Numbered from the stretch's first letter, positions 25,469-36,635 are shown. The stretch: DNA of 64,000 bases from Aphanothece hegewaldii CCALA 016 (GCF_003007785.1 NZ_PXOH01000006.1:186001-250000), one strand, 5' to 3'. Notes: generated by a model from the sequence alone, not told the origin. Translations and numbers: made by a program.

Positions 25469-26713
25469 ATGAATATGTGGAATGATTCGGCTAATTCAAC
25501 TTATGATCTTTTGCTTCAACTTGCACAAAATGAATTTAGCGGCTGTTTAGAAATTTCACATCAATCTGTGTATTGGTGGATCTATTTTGAGCTTGGTAAA
25601 TTGTTTTATGCAACTAACTCACTTGAGCCATTTGAACGATTAGAACGATATTTAAAACGATTAAGCCATAGTAATACACAAATCAACGGTTTTACCTGTA
25701 GTCAAGTTCGGGTCAAATTTGAGTCTAATCATCAAACTAATAATTCTTTAACTTCTAGTGACTATGAAGCAATTAAATGGTTATTACAACAAGAATATAT
25801 TAAACAAGAAGAAGCGGTATTTTTAATAAATAAGGTTATGGAAGAAGTTTTAGAAGCTTGTCTTTTATTACCTAATTTTAATCTAAATATTTTACCTAAT
25901 AATATTTGGCATGAAGTAACTTTTATTGTTCAAAATGAAGTCTATTCTTTTTTAAAAAAAATCTTACAAAATTTAGCAGAATGGCAAACATTAGCACCCC
26001 AAATTTTCTCTTCTTATCAAAGACCTTATTTTTTTAGTCAATACAATTCCCAAAATAATCAACTTTCTAGCGAAAAACAACAGCAACTAAGCCGTTTTTT
26101 AAAAGGATTTAGTTTTCGACAATTAGCCGCTATCCTCGATCAAGATGTTCTTAGAATTGCTCAAGGTTTACATCCTTTGATTACAAATGGTGTCGTTATT
26201 TTGCGGGAACCACGCCCACCTTTTTCGGATTTACCATCTCTTGCAACATCTCAAACACAACTTAATAATTCATCAATTGTTAAAAGAGAAACAATTCAGC
26301 AAAATAATAATATTTTCTTAGATAATAAACCGCTTAAAATCGTTCAAAATAGCGGAACAATTATTTGTATTGATGATAGTCCAATTATGCTTAAACAACT
26401 CAATCATTTTTTAGCTGATCATAATTTTTCAGTACATACCGTCAATGATCCACTCAAAGCATTGATGGAAGTCATACGAATTAAACCTAACTTAATATTA
26501 ATGGATGTTTCTATGCCTAATTTAGATGGTTATCAACTGTGTCGGCTCTTACGAAATCATTCTTTATTTAAAACCACACCAATTATTATGGTAACGGGAA
26601 ATAAAGGATTGATTGATCGAGCAAAAGCTAAAATTGCTGGTGCAACTGATTATCTAACTAAACCCTTTAATCAAACGGAATTATTAAAAATAATTTTTCG
26701 ATATTTGACTTAA
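25469..26713 (+). CDS. PatA/PixG-type response regulator
   Basis: 414 residues. The N-terminal half is a PATAN domain (YDLLLQLAQNEFSGCLEIS..., YFELGKLFYATNS), followed by a helical region, an Asn/Ser-rich linker and a C-terminal receiver (about 295-414) with acidic pair CIDDSP, phospho-acceptor Asp in LILMDVSMPNLDG and Lys in YLTKPFNQ. PatA-type regulators head the pilus chemotaxis operons of cyanobacteria (pixG, pilG), where they act on type IV pilus motors. It is the first gene of a five-gene operon. Confidence 0.9.
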   Translation: MNMWNDSANSTYDLLLQLAQNEFSGCLEISHQSVYWWIYFELGKLFYATNSLEPFERLERYLKRLSHSNTQINGFTCSQVRVKFESNHQTNNSLTSSDYEAIKWLLQQEYIKQEEAVFLINKVMEEVLEACLLLPNFNLNILPNNIWHEVTFIVQNEVYSFLKKILQNLAEWQTLAPQIFSSYQRPYFFSQYNSQNNQLSSEKQQQLSRFLKGFSFRQLAAILDQDVLRIAQGLHPLITNGVVILREPRPPFSDLPSLATSQTQLNNSSIVKRETIQQNNNIFLDNKPLKIVQNSGTIICIDDSPIMLKQLNHFLADHNFSVHTVNDPLKALMEVIRIKPNLILMDVSMPNLDGYQLCRLLRNHSLFKTTPIIMVTGNKGLIDRAKAKIAGATDYLTKPFNQTELLKIIFRYLT

Positions 26714-26749
26714 AGAAAGGCTAAACATTTTATTGAATTAGGAGTGAAA

Positions 26750-27121
26750 ATGAAAACAGTTTTGATTGTTGAAGATACATTATCTGAACAAGCATTAATC
26801 GGAAATTACCTGAGAGAAGCTGGTTATTTAGTTTGGACAGCCAATGAAGTTAAAGAAGCTTTAAATAGGTTAGCGGTTCAATTACCAGATGTGATTATTA
26901 CTGATTTAGTAATGCCTGGTATTAGTGGTTTAGAGTTTTGTCGAATGCTGAGGAAAAAGCCTGAAACACAAAAATTACCAATTATTGCTTGTACCTCAAA
27001 AAATCAAGATATTGATCGTTTGTGGGGATTAAAACAAGGAATTAATGTATATGTCACTAAACCTTTTACCAGTAAACAACTGATTCAAGCTGTACAATCT
27101 GTTACGGAAAATCATGAATGA
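26750..27121 (+). CDS. CheY-like response regulator (PilH/PixH type)
   Basis: One receiver domain of about 123 residues. AGGAG lies five bases before the ATG at 26750, which is preferred to the GTG two codons upstream. Key residues are present: VEDT with an acidic pair, phospho-acceptor Asp in VIITDLVMPGISG, and Lys in YVTKPFTS. It lies second in the operon and overlaps the CheW gene by eight bases. In homologous operons this protein is thought to act in phosphate flow or pilus motor control. Confidence 0.92.
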   Translation: MKTVLIVEDTLSEQALIGNYLREAGYLVWTANEVKEALNRLAVQLPDVIITDLVMPGISGLEFCRMLRKKPETQKLPIIACTSKNQDIDRLWGLKQGINVYVTKPFTSKQLIQAVQSVTENHE

Positions 27122-27596
27122 TTTAATTATTCAAACGCCTAATATTCAATTAGACTCTTATCTAAAAGTACAACTAAATAGCTCCACGATCGCAGCTATT
27201 GCAACATCACAAATTCAGGAAGCCATTATCAGTACAAAAGAAAAAATTACCCCCATTCCTAATATGCCAAATTGTGTATTAGGATTAGTCAATCAACGCA
27301 ATAGAATTTATTGGGTAGTTGATTTAGCCCAATTGTTGCAAATCACCACAATAAAATCAGAAACAAGAGAATATAATCTCATTTTTGTTAGAGATTCAGA
27401 TGTAATTTTAGGATTGGCTGTAACAGCTATTCAAGAAGTTACTAAATTTGCCATAGAGCAAATACAATCACCATTAAATATAGTGAGTTCGGGGATCGTT
27501 CCTTATCTAAAAGGGATTATCACCGAGGAGCAAAATAATCTCTTAGTTTTAGACGTATCTGCGATTATTAACTCACCTCAATTACACGAAACTTAA
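27114..27596 (+). CDS. CheW-like adaptor (PilI/PixI type)
   Basis: 160 residues forming one CheW/SH3-like domain: TSQIQEAI, a PNMPNCVLGLVNQRNRIYWVVDLAQLL stretch and a later GLAVTAIQEV segment. It should couple the methyl-accepting receptor to the CheA kinase. It overlaps the upstream receiver gene by eight bases, so translation is probably coupled. Confidence 0.93.
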   Translation: MNDLIIQTPNIQLDSYLKVQLNSSTIAAIATSQIQEAIISTKEKITPIPNMPNCVLGLVNQRNRIYWVVDLAQLLQITTIKSETREYNLIFVRDSDVILGLAVTAIQEVTKFAIEQIQSPLNIVSSGIVPYLKGIITEEQNNLLVLDVSAIINSPQLHET

Positions 27597-27613
27597 ATAG
27601 AGGATTATTCAAA

Positions 27614-29707
27614 ATGAATGCAAATAGAAAAAACAATCAAACTTTACTCGTCGAAAATCAAAAAATAGAGTTTGTACCCCGTGACAAAACTCAAAGCACT
27701 ACTCCAATAGTAAATCAAACTGAATCAGTAAACTCGCTTCCTTGGTGGTCAAAATTAAGTATAAGAACAAAAGCAATATTATTAGCGATCGCAATAGGAA
27801 CCCTTCCCGTTTTAACCATTGGCGGATTAAGCTATAACTTGTCATCAAACGCAATGGATGAAATCATTACCTCGGCGAAACCCAAGCAAGTTGAACCTTT
27901 ACAAAATCGGGCTAATATTCTTAAAAACCAACTTCTTTGGCTCTTCTTACTCGGTACAGGTGTATCATCTGGACTGCTCATTGCGATCGCACTTTATCTC
28001 GCCAAGCGTTTAACTAACCCCCTACAGCAAGCCTCAGAAACCTGTCAACAACTGAGTGATGGCAATTTAGAAGCCCGTTTAAATCTCATGGGAGAAGATG
28101 AACTAGCCATTTTAGGATCTAACATCAACCAAATGGCAGAACGCATACAAAAATTAGTACAAGACCAAAAAGGGGAAATTCACCTAAATCAAACCTTTGG
28201 AAAATTTGCTCGCATTAAAACCATCGACGAACAAACAAAACTCCTAACCAGTCTTTTAGCCGAGATTCGAGAAGCACTTAATGTAGATCGAGTAGTAGTG
28301 TATCGCTTTAACCCTGACTGGAGTGGCTATGTAGCCGCCGAAGCATTGCGATCGCCCTGGCAGTCAGCCTTATCCGAACGAATTGGCGATGCTTGCATAC
28401 CATCGGATTTAATTACAGCATACCGAAGAGGACGAGTTAAAGCCACCAATAACGTCTATCAATCGGGTTTTCATCCAGAACATATCGAATTGATGAAACG
28501 TCTTGACATACAAGCCAATTTAGTCACTCCCATCATCCAAAGTGGTAATCTTTTCGGAATTCTCGTCGCCCATCACTGCGCCAATGTGCATGAATGGCAA
28601 TCCCACGAAATCGATTTTCTCACAAACCAAGCCAATCAACTCGGAATCGCTATGACGGGTAGTTTACTCGAACAAGTGCAAATCAGTGCCGAAAATGATC
28701 GCCAAGAAAATGAAAATCGACAAAAAGAACTTTTAGCCCTCCTGTCGAATATTGAAGGTGCAGCACAAGGGGATCTCACCGTAAGAGCAGATATCACAGC
28801 AGGAGAAATTGGTATTGTCGCCGACTTTTTTAACGCTATTGTCGAAAATTTGCGAGAAATCGTCCAACAGGTTAAATCATCCGCCGAAAAAGTCAATTAT
28901 TCAATTGGTGAAAAACAACAAGCCATCGGTGAATTAGCCTCTGAAGCATCAAAACAAGCCGAAGTAATTCAGCAAAGCGTCTTATTTGGGGAACAGATGA
29001 CGATTTCTAGCCGGAAAATCGCCAACAAAGCCCGGAAAGCCTCACAAGTAGCCAAAATAGCCTCAGATACGGCGCAAAAAAGTGGCACGATGATCGAAAA
29101 AACCGTCGCCAATAATCAACAGTTACGCTCTACCGTTGCTGAAACCGCCAAGAAAATGAAGCGTTTAGGGGAATCATCGCAACAAATCTCTAAAGTTGTC
29201 TCTTTAATTAATCAAATCGCCCTCAAAACTAACCTCTTAGCCGTTAATGCAAGTATTGAAGCCGCACGAGCCGGAGAAGAGGGAAGAGGTTTCGCCATTG
29301 TAGCAGAAGAAGTTGGACAATTAGCCGCACAATCAACCTCAGCTACTAAAGAAGTTGAACAAATTGTCGATGCAATTTTGTTAGAAACCAATGAAGTTAT
29401 TAAAGCGATGGAAGTCGGTACAACTCAAGTCGTTGAGGAAAGTCGTTTAGTCGAAGAAACCAAGCAAAGTTTAGAGAAAATTCTCGGCATTGCTCAACAG
29501 ATTGACGTTCTTTTTTATGCGATTTCTCAAGAAACGGAATCCCAAAACGAAACAGCACAAAAAATTACGCAATTAATGCACGATATCGCTCAGATTTCCC
29601 AAGAAACCGCGACATCTTCTCAAGAAATGTCAAACTCTTTAGAGGCAACTGTGGCGATCGCTCAAGATTTACAAGCATCTGTTAGTCAGTTTAAAGTTAG
29701 CGGGTAA
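27614..29707 (+). CDS. methyl-accepting chemotaxis protein with GAF domain (PilJ/PixJ type)
   Basis: 697 residues: two membrane helices (about 54-75 and 112-135) with a short loop, HAMP (about 136-190), one GAF domain (about 200-355), then a methyl-accepting coiled coil with hairpin tip IALKTNLLAVNASIEAARAGE. The GAF resembles those of cyanobacteriochromes, but the canonical bilin-binding Cys of the C-H motif is Glu289-His290 (GFHPEHIELM). A DxCF-like Cys remains at 261 (DACI). It is therefore unlikely to be a classical bilin photoreceptor like PixJ and is closer in this respect to PilJ-type receptors. It lies between cheW and cheA genes. Confidence 0.92.
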   Translation: MNANRKNNQTLLVENQKIEFVPRDKTQSTTPIVNQTESVNSLPWWSKLSIRTKAILLAIAIGTLPVLTIGGLSYNLSSNAMDEIITSAKPKQVEPLQNRANILKNQLLWLFLLGTGVSSGLLIAIALYLAKRLTNPLQQASETCQQLSDGNLEARLNLMGEDELAILGSNINQMAERIQKLVQDQKGEIHLNQTFGKFARIKTIDEQTKLLTSLLAEIREALNVDRVVVYRFNPDWSGYVAAEALRSPWQSALSERIGDACIPSDLITAYRRGRVKATNNVYQSGFHPEHIELMKRLDIQANLVTPIIQSGNLFGILVAHHCANVHEWQSHEIDFLTNQANQLGIAMTGSLLEQVQISAENDRQENENRQKELLALLSNIEGAAQGDLTVRADITAGEIGIVADFFNAIVENLREIVQQVKSSAEKVNYSIGEKQQAIGELASEASKQAEVIQQSVLFGEQMTISSRKIANKARKASQVAKIASDTAQKSGTMIEKTVANNQQLRSTVAETAKKMKRLGESSQQISKVVSLINQIALKTNLLAVNASIEAARAGEEGRGFAIVAEEVGQLAAQSTSATKEVEQIVDAILLETNEVIKAMEVGTTQVVEESRLVEETKQSLEKILGIAQQIDVLFYAISQETESQNETAQKITQLMHDIAQISQETATSSQEMSNSLEATVAIAQDLQASVSQFKVSG

Positions 29708-29711
29708 AACG

Positions 29712-32399
29712 ATGAAAGAGCAAGACATTAAACGACAGTTTTTAGACGAAGCGGGCGACTACCTTAATGTTATTGAATCAGCATTGTTAGGCTGTTCGAC
29801 TAAAGAAATCACCTCGGCGCAATTCGATGCAGTCTTAAGGGCGGCTCATTCAATTAAAGGAGGGGCGGCGATGATGGGATATCAAACCCTTAGCGACTTC
29901 GCCCACCGCTTAGAAGATTTTTTTAAAGTGCTAAAAAGCCACTCAAAACCAGAAATCGACGAAACTGTCGAAAGTCTTTTTCTTTCATCCGTCGATCAAC
30001 TTCGACAAATCTCGTCTTTTTATCGTCAGGGAGCCGAAACGATCGCCCCTGAATGGCTGTCGGAGCAAGTTGAGCCGATTTTTCAAGGATTACTTGATCG
30101 CATTGGGGAACTCACCCCAGAAAAATCTCTGAGCCTCCTATCAGAAGACGTTGGGGAGGAGATGACGGTCTTAATCTTTGAAACAGAGGTCGAAAGCTGT
30201 TTACAAGGCTTAGAATCGATTATAGCCCAACCTCAGCCCACGAATTTAAGGGAGGAGATATTGTCGATTTCCCAAGAATTGGGGGGACTGGGGGAAATGC
30301 TGCAACTTCCCCAGTTTAGTCGCTTATGTACTTCCATTTATGAACACTTAAAATCAGCAACTGAGGGAATTGATGCGATCGCACTTTCAGCAATTCAAGC
30401 ATGGCGACGCGCTCAAGCGATGGTGATTGTCGGGCAAAAAGAGGCAATTACGAGCGAATTTTTGCTAAATCATTCTACAGTAATTCCAACTCTAGAAACT
30501 GAGACGACATCACCCGAAGAATTAAAAATAGAAACCGTTTCAACTGAAGAAAAAACCTTACGTGTCTCTTCTTCTCTTCTTACTGAGCTTGCGGACTTGT
30601 TTGGCGAAATGTCCATCGGACGTAATAGCATGGATTTACAATTACAACGATTGCGACGATTATTTAATCTTCTCAATCAACGAATTCAGCGTTTAGAAAG
30701 TTCTAGTCAAGCTTTGCGCTCTCTTTATGATCAGAGAATACAAGGATACACATCTTCAGTAATTCCTATTAAAACAAATAGCGTCAAACCACATTTAGCT
30801 CTGTTTGATAATCTCGAAATGGATAATTACAGTGATTTACATCCTCTTTCTCAAGAAGTGATGGAGACAATTTTCCAGATCGAAGAAGTGGCAAATGATT
30901 TAGATATTTATTTGGCAGAAACAGAAAAAACAGCGAAAGATTCACAACAGACTTTTGAACTCATCCAAAGTCAATTAACTAAAGCCCGAATGCGCCCTCT
31001 TACGGATTTAATCGCCCATTTTCCCAGAGCTTTAAGAGATATGAGTCTCAAATATGGTAAACCCGTCGAGCTAAAAATACAAGGGGAAACCACCAGAATC
31101 GATCGCACTATTTTAGAATCTTTAAATGATCCTTTGTTACACTTATTGCGGAATGCTTTTGATCATGGCATCGAAGATCCCGAAAAGCGCAAAGAAGTAG
31201 GAAAACCGCCTCAAGGTACGATTACAATTAGTGCTTCTACGGTTCGCAATCATACAATAATTCAGATACAAGATGATGGAGCAGGAATAAATCTCGATAA
31301 AATTCGCTCCCAAGCTCATAAGATGGGATTAGATGAAGATATCATCGCTAAAGCTACTATTGATGACTTATTAAATCTGATTTTTGAACCTGGTTTTAGT
31401 ACAGCCGAAAATAAGAGCGAACTTTCAGGGCGAGGTGTCGGTATGGATATTGTTAAAACTCAAGTTCAACAAATGCAAGGTGATATTAAAGTTAGCACTC
31501 TTGCGGGTCAGGGAACAACATTTACGATTACTGTGCCGATGACATTATCCTTAATTCGAGTTCTGTTAATTGAAGTCGAACAAATGTTAATGGCTGTTCC
31601 TTGTAATGCGATCGAAGCAATGATCCTACCTGAACCTTCTCAAATTATACAATTCAAAGGACAAACTTTTTTAAAAGAAGAATCTGAATTATTTCCTTTA
31701 ATTTATCTCAAAGACTGGTTAAATATTCCGACTGTTTATACTCAAAGAGATCATGAGTCTTTACCGAGTATTGACAAACCAACTATACTTAAGATCGCCC
31801 TAGGAAATAATTATATCGGGCTATGGGTTGAGCGATATTGGGGTGAACAAGAAGTAACGATTCGTCCTGTTGAAGGGAATTTAAAATTACCTAATGGCTT
31901 TACGGGATGTACAATTTTAGGTGATGGTTGCGTTGTTCCTCTGATTGATCCAGCACTGTTGTTACAGCCGAGTTTTCCTCCTTCTTTCTTATCCTCTTCT
32001 TTTATTTCTAACTCCCAACCAACAGCCCAAAAAGCTACTCTTTTAGTTATTGATGATTCAATTAATGTTCGTCGTCTTTTAGCACTCACTCTCGAAAAAG
32101 CTGGATATCAAGTCGAACAAGCAAAAGATGGTCAAGATGCTTTAGAAAAATTACAACGCGGTTTAGGAGTACAAGGAATTATTTGTGATATTGAAATGCC
32201 TCGTCTCGATGGTTATGGATTTTTAGCTAATTATAAAACTGATTCTATTGGTCAGAATATACCAGTTGTCATGTTAACCTCTCGTAGTGGCGAGAAACAC
32301 CGCTCTATTGCTATGAATTTAGGTGCATCTGCTTATTTTTCTAAACCTTTTCAGGAAAAATTACTCTTACAAACTTTACAATCTTTGATTAAAAATTAA
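29712..32399 (+). CDS. hybrid CheA-like histidine kinase (PilL/PixL type)
   Basis: 895 residues: Hpt domain with His46 in RAAHSIKGGAAM, a second helical Hpt-like part (about 150-245) without an obvious phospho-His, dimerisation helices (about 285-420), ATPase with N box LLHLLRNAFDHGIEDPEKR, DDGAGIN and GRGVGMDIV boxes, a CheW-like domain (about 605-740), and a C-terminal receiver (about 775-895) with Asp in GIICDIEMPRLDG and Lys in YFSKPFQ. It should be the kinase of this motility pathway, phosphorylating the PatA-type and CheY-type receivers. It follows the MCP by 4 bp and ends the operon. Confidence 0.95.
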   Translation: MKEQDIKRQFLDEAGDYLNVIESALLGCSTKEITSAQFDAVLRAAHSIKGGAAMMGYQTLSDFAHRLEDFFKVLKSHSKPEIDETVESLFLSSVDQLRQISSFYRQGAETIAPEWLSEQVEPIFQGLLDRIGELTPEKSLSLLSEDVGEEMTVLIFETEVESCLQGLESIIAQPQPTNLREEILSISQELGGLGEMLQLPQFSRLCTSIYEHLKSATEGIDAIALSAIQAWRRAQAMVIVGQKEAITSEFLLNHSTVIPTLETETTSPEELKIETVSTEEKTLRVSSSLLTELADLFGEMSIGRNSMDLQLQRLRRLFNLLNQRIQRLESSSQALRSLYDQRIQGYTSSVIPIKTNSVKPHLALFDNLEMDNYSDLHPLSQEVMETIFQIEEVANDLDIYLAETEKTAKDSQQTFELIQSQLTKARMRPLTDLIAHFPRALRDMSLKYGKPVELKIQGETTRIDRTILESLNDPLLHLLRNAFDHGIEDPEKRKEVGKPPQGTITISASTVRNHTIIQIQDDGAGINLDKIRSQAHKMGLDEDIIAKATIDDLLNLIFEPGFSTAENKSELSGRGVGMDIVKTQVQQMQGDIKVSTLAGQGTTFTITVPMTLSLIRVLLIEVEQMLMAVPCNAIEAMILPEPSQIIQFKGQTFLKEESELFPLIYLKDWLNIPTVYTQRDHESLPSIDKPTILKIALGNNYIGLWVERYWGEQEVTIRPVEGNLKLPNGFTGCTILGDGCVVPLIDPALLLQPSFPPSFLSSSFISNSQPTAQKATLLVIDDSINVRRLLALTLEKAGYQVEQAKDGQDALEKLQRGLGVQGIICDIEMPRLDGYGFLANYKTDSIGQNIPVVMLTSRSGEKHRSIAMNLGASAYFSKPFQEKLLLQTLQSLIKN

Positions 32400-32423
32400 C
32401 AAGCAAAAAAGATTTTTCTTTAA

Positions 32424-32448
32424 TAGGGTTTGGTTTTCAAAACCCTAC
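32424..32448. repeat. dispersed hairpin repeat, copy 3 (likely operon terminator)
   Basis: TAGGGTTT at 32424-32431 pairs with AAACCCTA at 32440-32447, eight bases apart, 24 bp after the CheA stop. It may end the chemotaxis operon. It is a member of the family described in the findings. Confidence 0.65.
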
Positions 32449-33342
<894 letters not shown>

Positions 33343-33398
33343 GTTATTTTGTAACGACGAAGCCATTTACTTTGTGATCCATTAAAGGAGAAATCTAA

Positions 33399-33896
<498 letters not shown>

Positions 33897-33917
33897 TAAT
33901 TGTCTTGAATTAAACTC

Positions 33918-33983
33918 TAGGGGACTTTTAGTCAGTTGCTTTGCCTCAAAAAAGGGGTTAAGTGATCGGCCAGAAGTCCCCTA
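33918..33983 (+). terminator. long hairpin between cpeA and cpeZ (attenuator-like)
   Basis: TAGGGGACTTTT at 33918-33929 pairs with AGAAGTCCCCTA at 33972-33983 (12 bp with one G-T wobble) around a 42-base loop. No T-run follows, so it probably acts as a partial terminator or as a 3' stabiliser, giving much more cpeBA than cpeZ message. This is inference from place and structure. Confidence 0.6.
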
Positions 33984-34022
33984 AGCTATGGATAATATAA
34001 TTAAGAAACTATATTTAAAAAC

Positions 34023-34622
34023 ATGACGATAGATACTCTTTTTGAACAACTCAACCACCCTAACCCTTACATGAGGAAACGTGCGATGCTCGATCTCGCT
34101 GAAGTTCGAGATGAGACTACAATTCCTCGTTTGATGCAGATGTTAGATGAAGCGGATGTCTCCCACCGACGTTCTGCGGTAGTCGCTTTAGGGGTAATTG
34201 GTGTTGATGCGGTTCCTCCTGTAGTAGAAACATTACTAAATAGCCAAAATACAACCATCAAAGGCAGTTGTGTCAAAGCTTTAGCCCAAATTTCTCTTAA
34301 TCATCCTGAAGTCTCTTTCCCCGAAATGGGTTTACAAGGATTAAAGCAATCTCTCAATGATCCCGATCCTGTTGTCTATATCGCCTCAGCAATGGCTTTA
34401 GGGCAAATAGGCACACCAGCACTCGATATTCTCATCGAATCTTTAAAAACAACCGATAATCTGGCTCTATCCATTGCGATCATTAATGCTCTTGGTTCAA
34501 TTGGCGATCGTCGTGGTCTAGAAGTCTTAACCGAATTGGCTAATAATGAAACCGTTGATGAGTACGTCAGAGAGTCTGCAACAAGCGCCTTATCTCGTCT
34601 AGAATTTATCACAAAGCAATAA
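34023..34622 (+). CDS. cpeZ: HEAT-repeat phycobiliprotein lyase/chaperone CpeZ-like
   Basis: 199 residues of HEAT (PBS-lyase type) repeats: NPYMRKRAMLDLAEVRD, DVSHRRSAVVALGVIG, TTIKGSCVKALAQI, PDPVVYIASAMALGQIG, DEYVRESATSALSRLE. Size, repeats and position just after cpeBA match CpeZ, a chaperone-like partner of the CpeY lyase for attaching phycoerythrobilin to phycoerythrin. cpeY is not beside it in this window. It is separated from cpeA by the long hairpin, and should be co-transcribed at lower level. Confidence 0.85.
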   Translation: MTIDTLFEQLNHPNPYMRKRAMLDLAEVRDETTIPRLMQMLDEADVSHRRSAVVALGVIGVDAVPPVVETLLNSQNTTIKGSCVKALAQISLNHPEVSFPEMGLQGLKQSLNDPDPVVYIASAMALGQIGTPALDILIESLKTTDNLALSIAIINALGSIGDRRGLEVLTELANNETVDEYVRESATSALSRLEFITKQ

Positions 34623-34656
34623 CATAATATATTGTTTTTGTCAAGGATTTATCTAA

Positions 34657-35619
34657 ATGAATATTCAAACCCTTCTTTTAGTTGCTACTACGATCTATCA
34701 AATTCTAGAAAGTTGGGTTGAAAATCAAAAGCCACTACCAGGTAAACGAATCGATGTCGGTGGCTATTATTTACATTATTATATTGCGGGAAATGCAAGC
34801 CCAACTATTGTTATCGATCACAGTTTAGGCGGAGTTGAGGGGTATTTGCTGGTAGAGGAACTAGCAAAATTAACAAAAGTCTGTATTTACGATCGCGCAG
34901 GTTATGGATGGAGCGCTCAAAGTCCTTATCCTCGAACGAGTGAGCAAATTGTTAAAGAATTAGATACTCTTCTCACTCAAGCAAGAATTACTCCTCCTTA
35001 TATTTTAGTGGGTGATTCTTTCGGTAGTTATAACGTTCGGTTATACGCTCATCAGTTTCCCGAAAAAGTGATCGGAATGGTTCTAACTGATGGACTCCAC
35101 GAAACAGCTATGCTAAAGATGCCCATACAACTAAAAGCATTAAAATATTTTTTCATTTCTGGCTTTGTGATGTCTATTCTAGGAGCATTGCTAGGAATTA
35201 TCCGATTACTGAAAACAATAGGCATTTTTGAGCTAATTAAACCAGAATTACGCCAGTTTTCCCCAGATCAACTTTACCCGATTAAGCGTTCTTTCTGTCG
35301 TCCGCAACATTGGATAACTATGATTCGAGAAATGCTGAATTTAGATATTAGTAGCGAACAACTCAAAAAAGCAAATCAGTTTGGTTCATTACCCATTGTT
35401 AGCATCAAAGCCAAACATTTTTTTAACCCGTCCATTTGGACATCGGTTATTCCGTTACAAGCAACAAACCGACTACGGGAAAAAATGCACGATAATTTAT
35501 TAACTTTATCATCCGATTGTATTCAACTAGAAGCAAATCAGAGTAGTCATTTTATTTGGACGGATCAACCTCATCTGATTCTAACTGCCGTAAAAATGAT
35601 TTTAGAGAAATTGAGTTAA
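34657..35619 (+). CDS. alpha/beta hydrolase
   Basis: 320 residues with an alpha/beta-hydrolase fold: DRAGYGWSAQSP after the second strand, nucleophile Ser121 in LVGDSFGSYNVRL, a cap region (about 155-230), and a C-terminal QSSHFIW supplying the His. The N terminus has a weak hydrophobic segment. Substrate unknown. It starts 34 bp after cpeZ on the same strand and may ride on the same message, but I know of no role in pigment synthesis. Confidence 0.85.
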   Translation: MNIQTLLLVATTIYQILESWVENQKPLPGKRIDVGGYYLHYYIAGNASPTIVIDHSLGGVEGYLLVEELAKLTKVCIYDRAGYGWSAQSPYPRTSEQIVKELDTLLTQARITPPYILVGDSFGSYNVRLYAHQFPEKVIGMVLTDGLHETAMLKMPIQLKALKYFFISGFVMSILGALLGIIRLLKTIGIFELIKPELRQFSPDQLYPIKRSFCRPQHWITMIREMLNLDISSEQLKKANQFGSLPIVSIKAKHFFNPSIWTSVIPLQATNRLREKMHDNLLTLSSDCIQLEANQSSHFIWTDQPHLILTAVKMILEKLS

Positions 35620-35639
35620 AGAAAGGCGATCGCTTTTCC

Positions 35640-36635
35640 CTAACTAATAGCCAAAAACGCAGCAGTTACTAAAATTGACCCAATGAGCATAGCTGTTATT
35701 GTAGGATGTCTCATTAACCAGTCAGAAAGACTAGGAATCGTTAAATGTCCAAAATCTCCTTCTACTCGGTTATCACTTGGCATCGGTTCAAATAAATTAT
35801 CTTCTGCACTCTCAAATTTAGGCTCATTTGTGCGCTGCCCCGGAAAAGCGATCAAAAGTAATAAAGCATCTACCAATGGTGGCGAAAGTCGTTGTAACAC
35901 ATCGAGTATTTTTCCGATATCCCCAACAATAAAATCACGCGTTGGATGCTCGGCAGTGTAAAGAATGGCATCAGCGACTAAACTGGGTTGATAGTAAGGC
36001 GGAATTCCTGTCGGTTTAACGCCTAATTTAGTCCGAACATGATTATAAAATGGCGTGTTGATCACAGCAGGTTTTACACTCGTGACGCTAATAGGAATGC
36101 CTTCGTGTTTCAGTTCCACGCGCATCGATTCCAAAAATCCCTCAATACCATGTTTAGCACTTGAGTAAGCACTTTGCAAAGGCATAGAGCGACGACCTTC
36201 CATCGAGGAAATGTGGATTAATGCTCCTCGTCCTTCTCGTTTAAGATGGGGTAAAGCGACCATTGCTCCGTATACTTGTCCCATCAAATCCACATCAATA
36301 ATACGTTTGAACTCTTCTGGCGTAAGCTGGTCAAAAGGAGCCATGACACCCGTAGCGGCAACCTGAACCCATGTATCGAGCCGTCCATAGGTTGCTATAG
36401 TATAATCTGCGATCGCTTTAACCTGATTAAAATCGGCGACATCAGCCACAATAGATACTGCATCACCTCCACCTGTACGAATCTCGTTTACTAAAGATTC
36501 TAAGCCCGTTTGACCTCGCGCCGCTACTACCACCTTAGCCCCACGTTGGGCAAACCGAAGGGCTGTTTCTCGTCCAATTCCGCTAGATGCTCCAACTACC
36601 GTAACCACTTGTTGGGCTATAGGTTTCAGTTGCAT
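35640..36635 (-). CDS. short-chain dehydrogenase/reductase with C-terminal membrane helix
   Basis: 331 residues. Rossmann motif VVGASSGIGRETAL, then VADVADF, catalytic Ser in HISSMEGR and YSSAKHG (Tyr-x3-Lys), so it is a complete classical SDR using NAD(P)H. After about residue 250 comes an extension ending in a membrane helix (PTITAMLIGSILVTAAFLAIS), which would tether it to a membrane. Substrate unknown. It is convergent with the hydrolase gene, 20 bp apart. Confidence 0.9.
   Translation of the reverse strand: MQLKPIAQQVVTVVGASSGIGRETALRFAQRGAKVVVAARGQTGLESLVNEIRTGGGDAVSIVADVADFNQVKAIADYTIATYGRLDTWVQVAATGVMAPFDQLTPEEFKRIIDVDLMGQVYGAMVALPHLKREGRGALIHISSMEGRRSMPLQSAYSSAKHGIEGFLESMRVELKHEGIPISVTSVKPAVINTPFYNHVRTKLGVKPTGIPPYYQPSLVADAILYTAEHPTRDFIVGDIGKILDVLQRLSPPLVDALLLLIAFPGQRTNEPKFESAEDNLFEPMPSDNRVEGDFGHLTIPSLSDWLMRHPTITAMLIGSILVTAAFLAIS

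Noticed and set aside
27614-29707. Naming the receptor pixJ as a bilin photoreceptor
   Set aside because: The canonical cysteine is replaced by Glu289, so photoreceptor function cannot be claimed from sequence.
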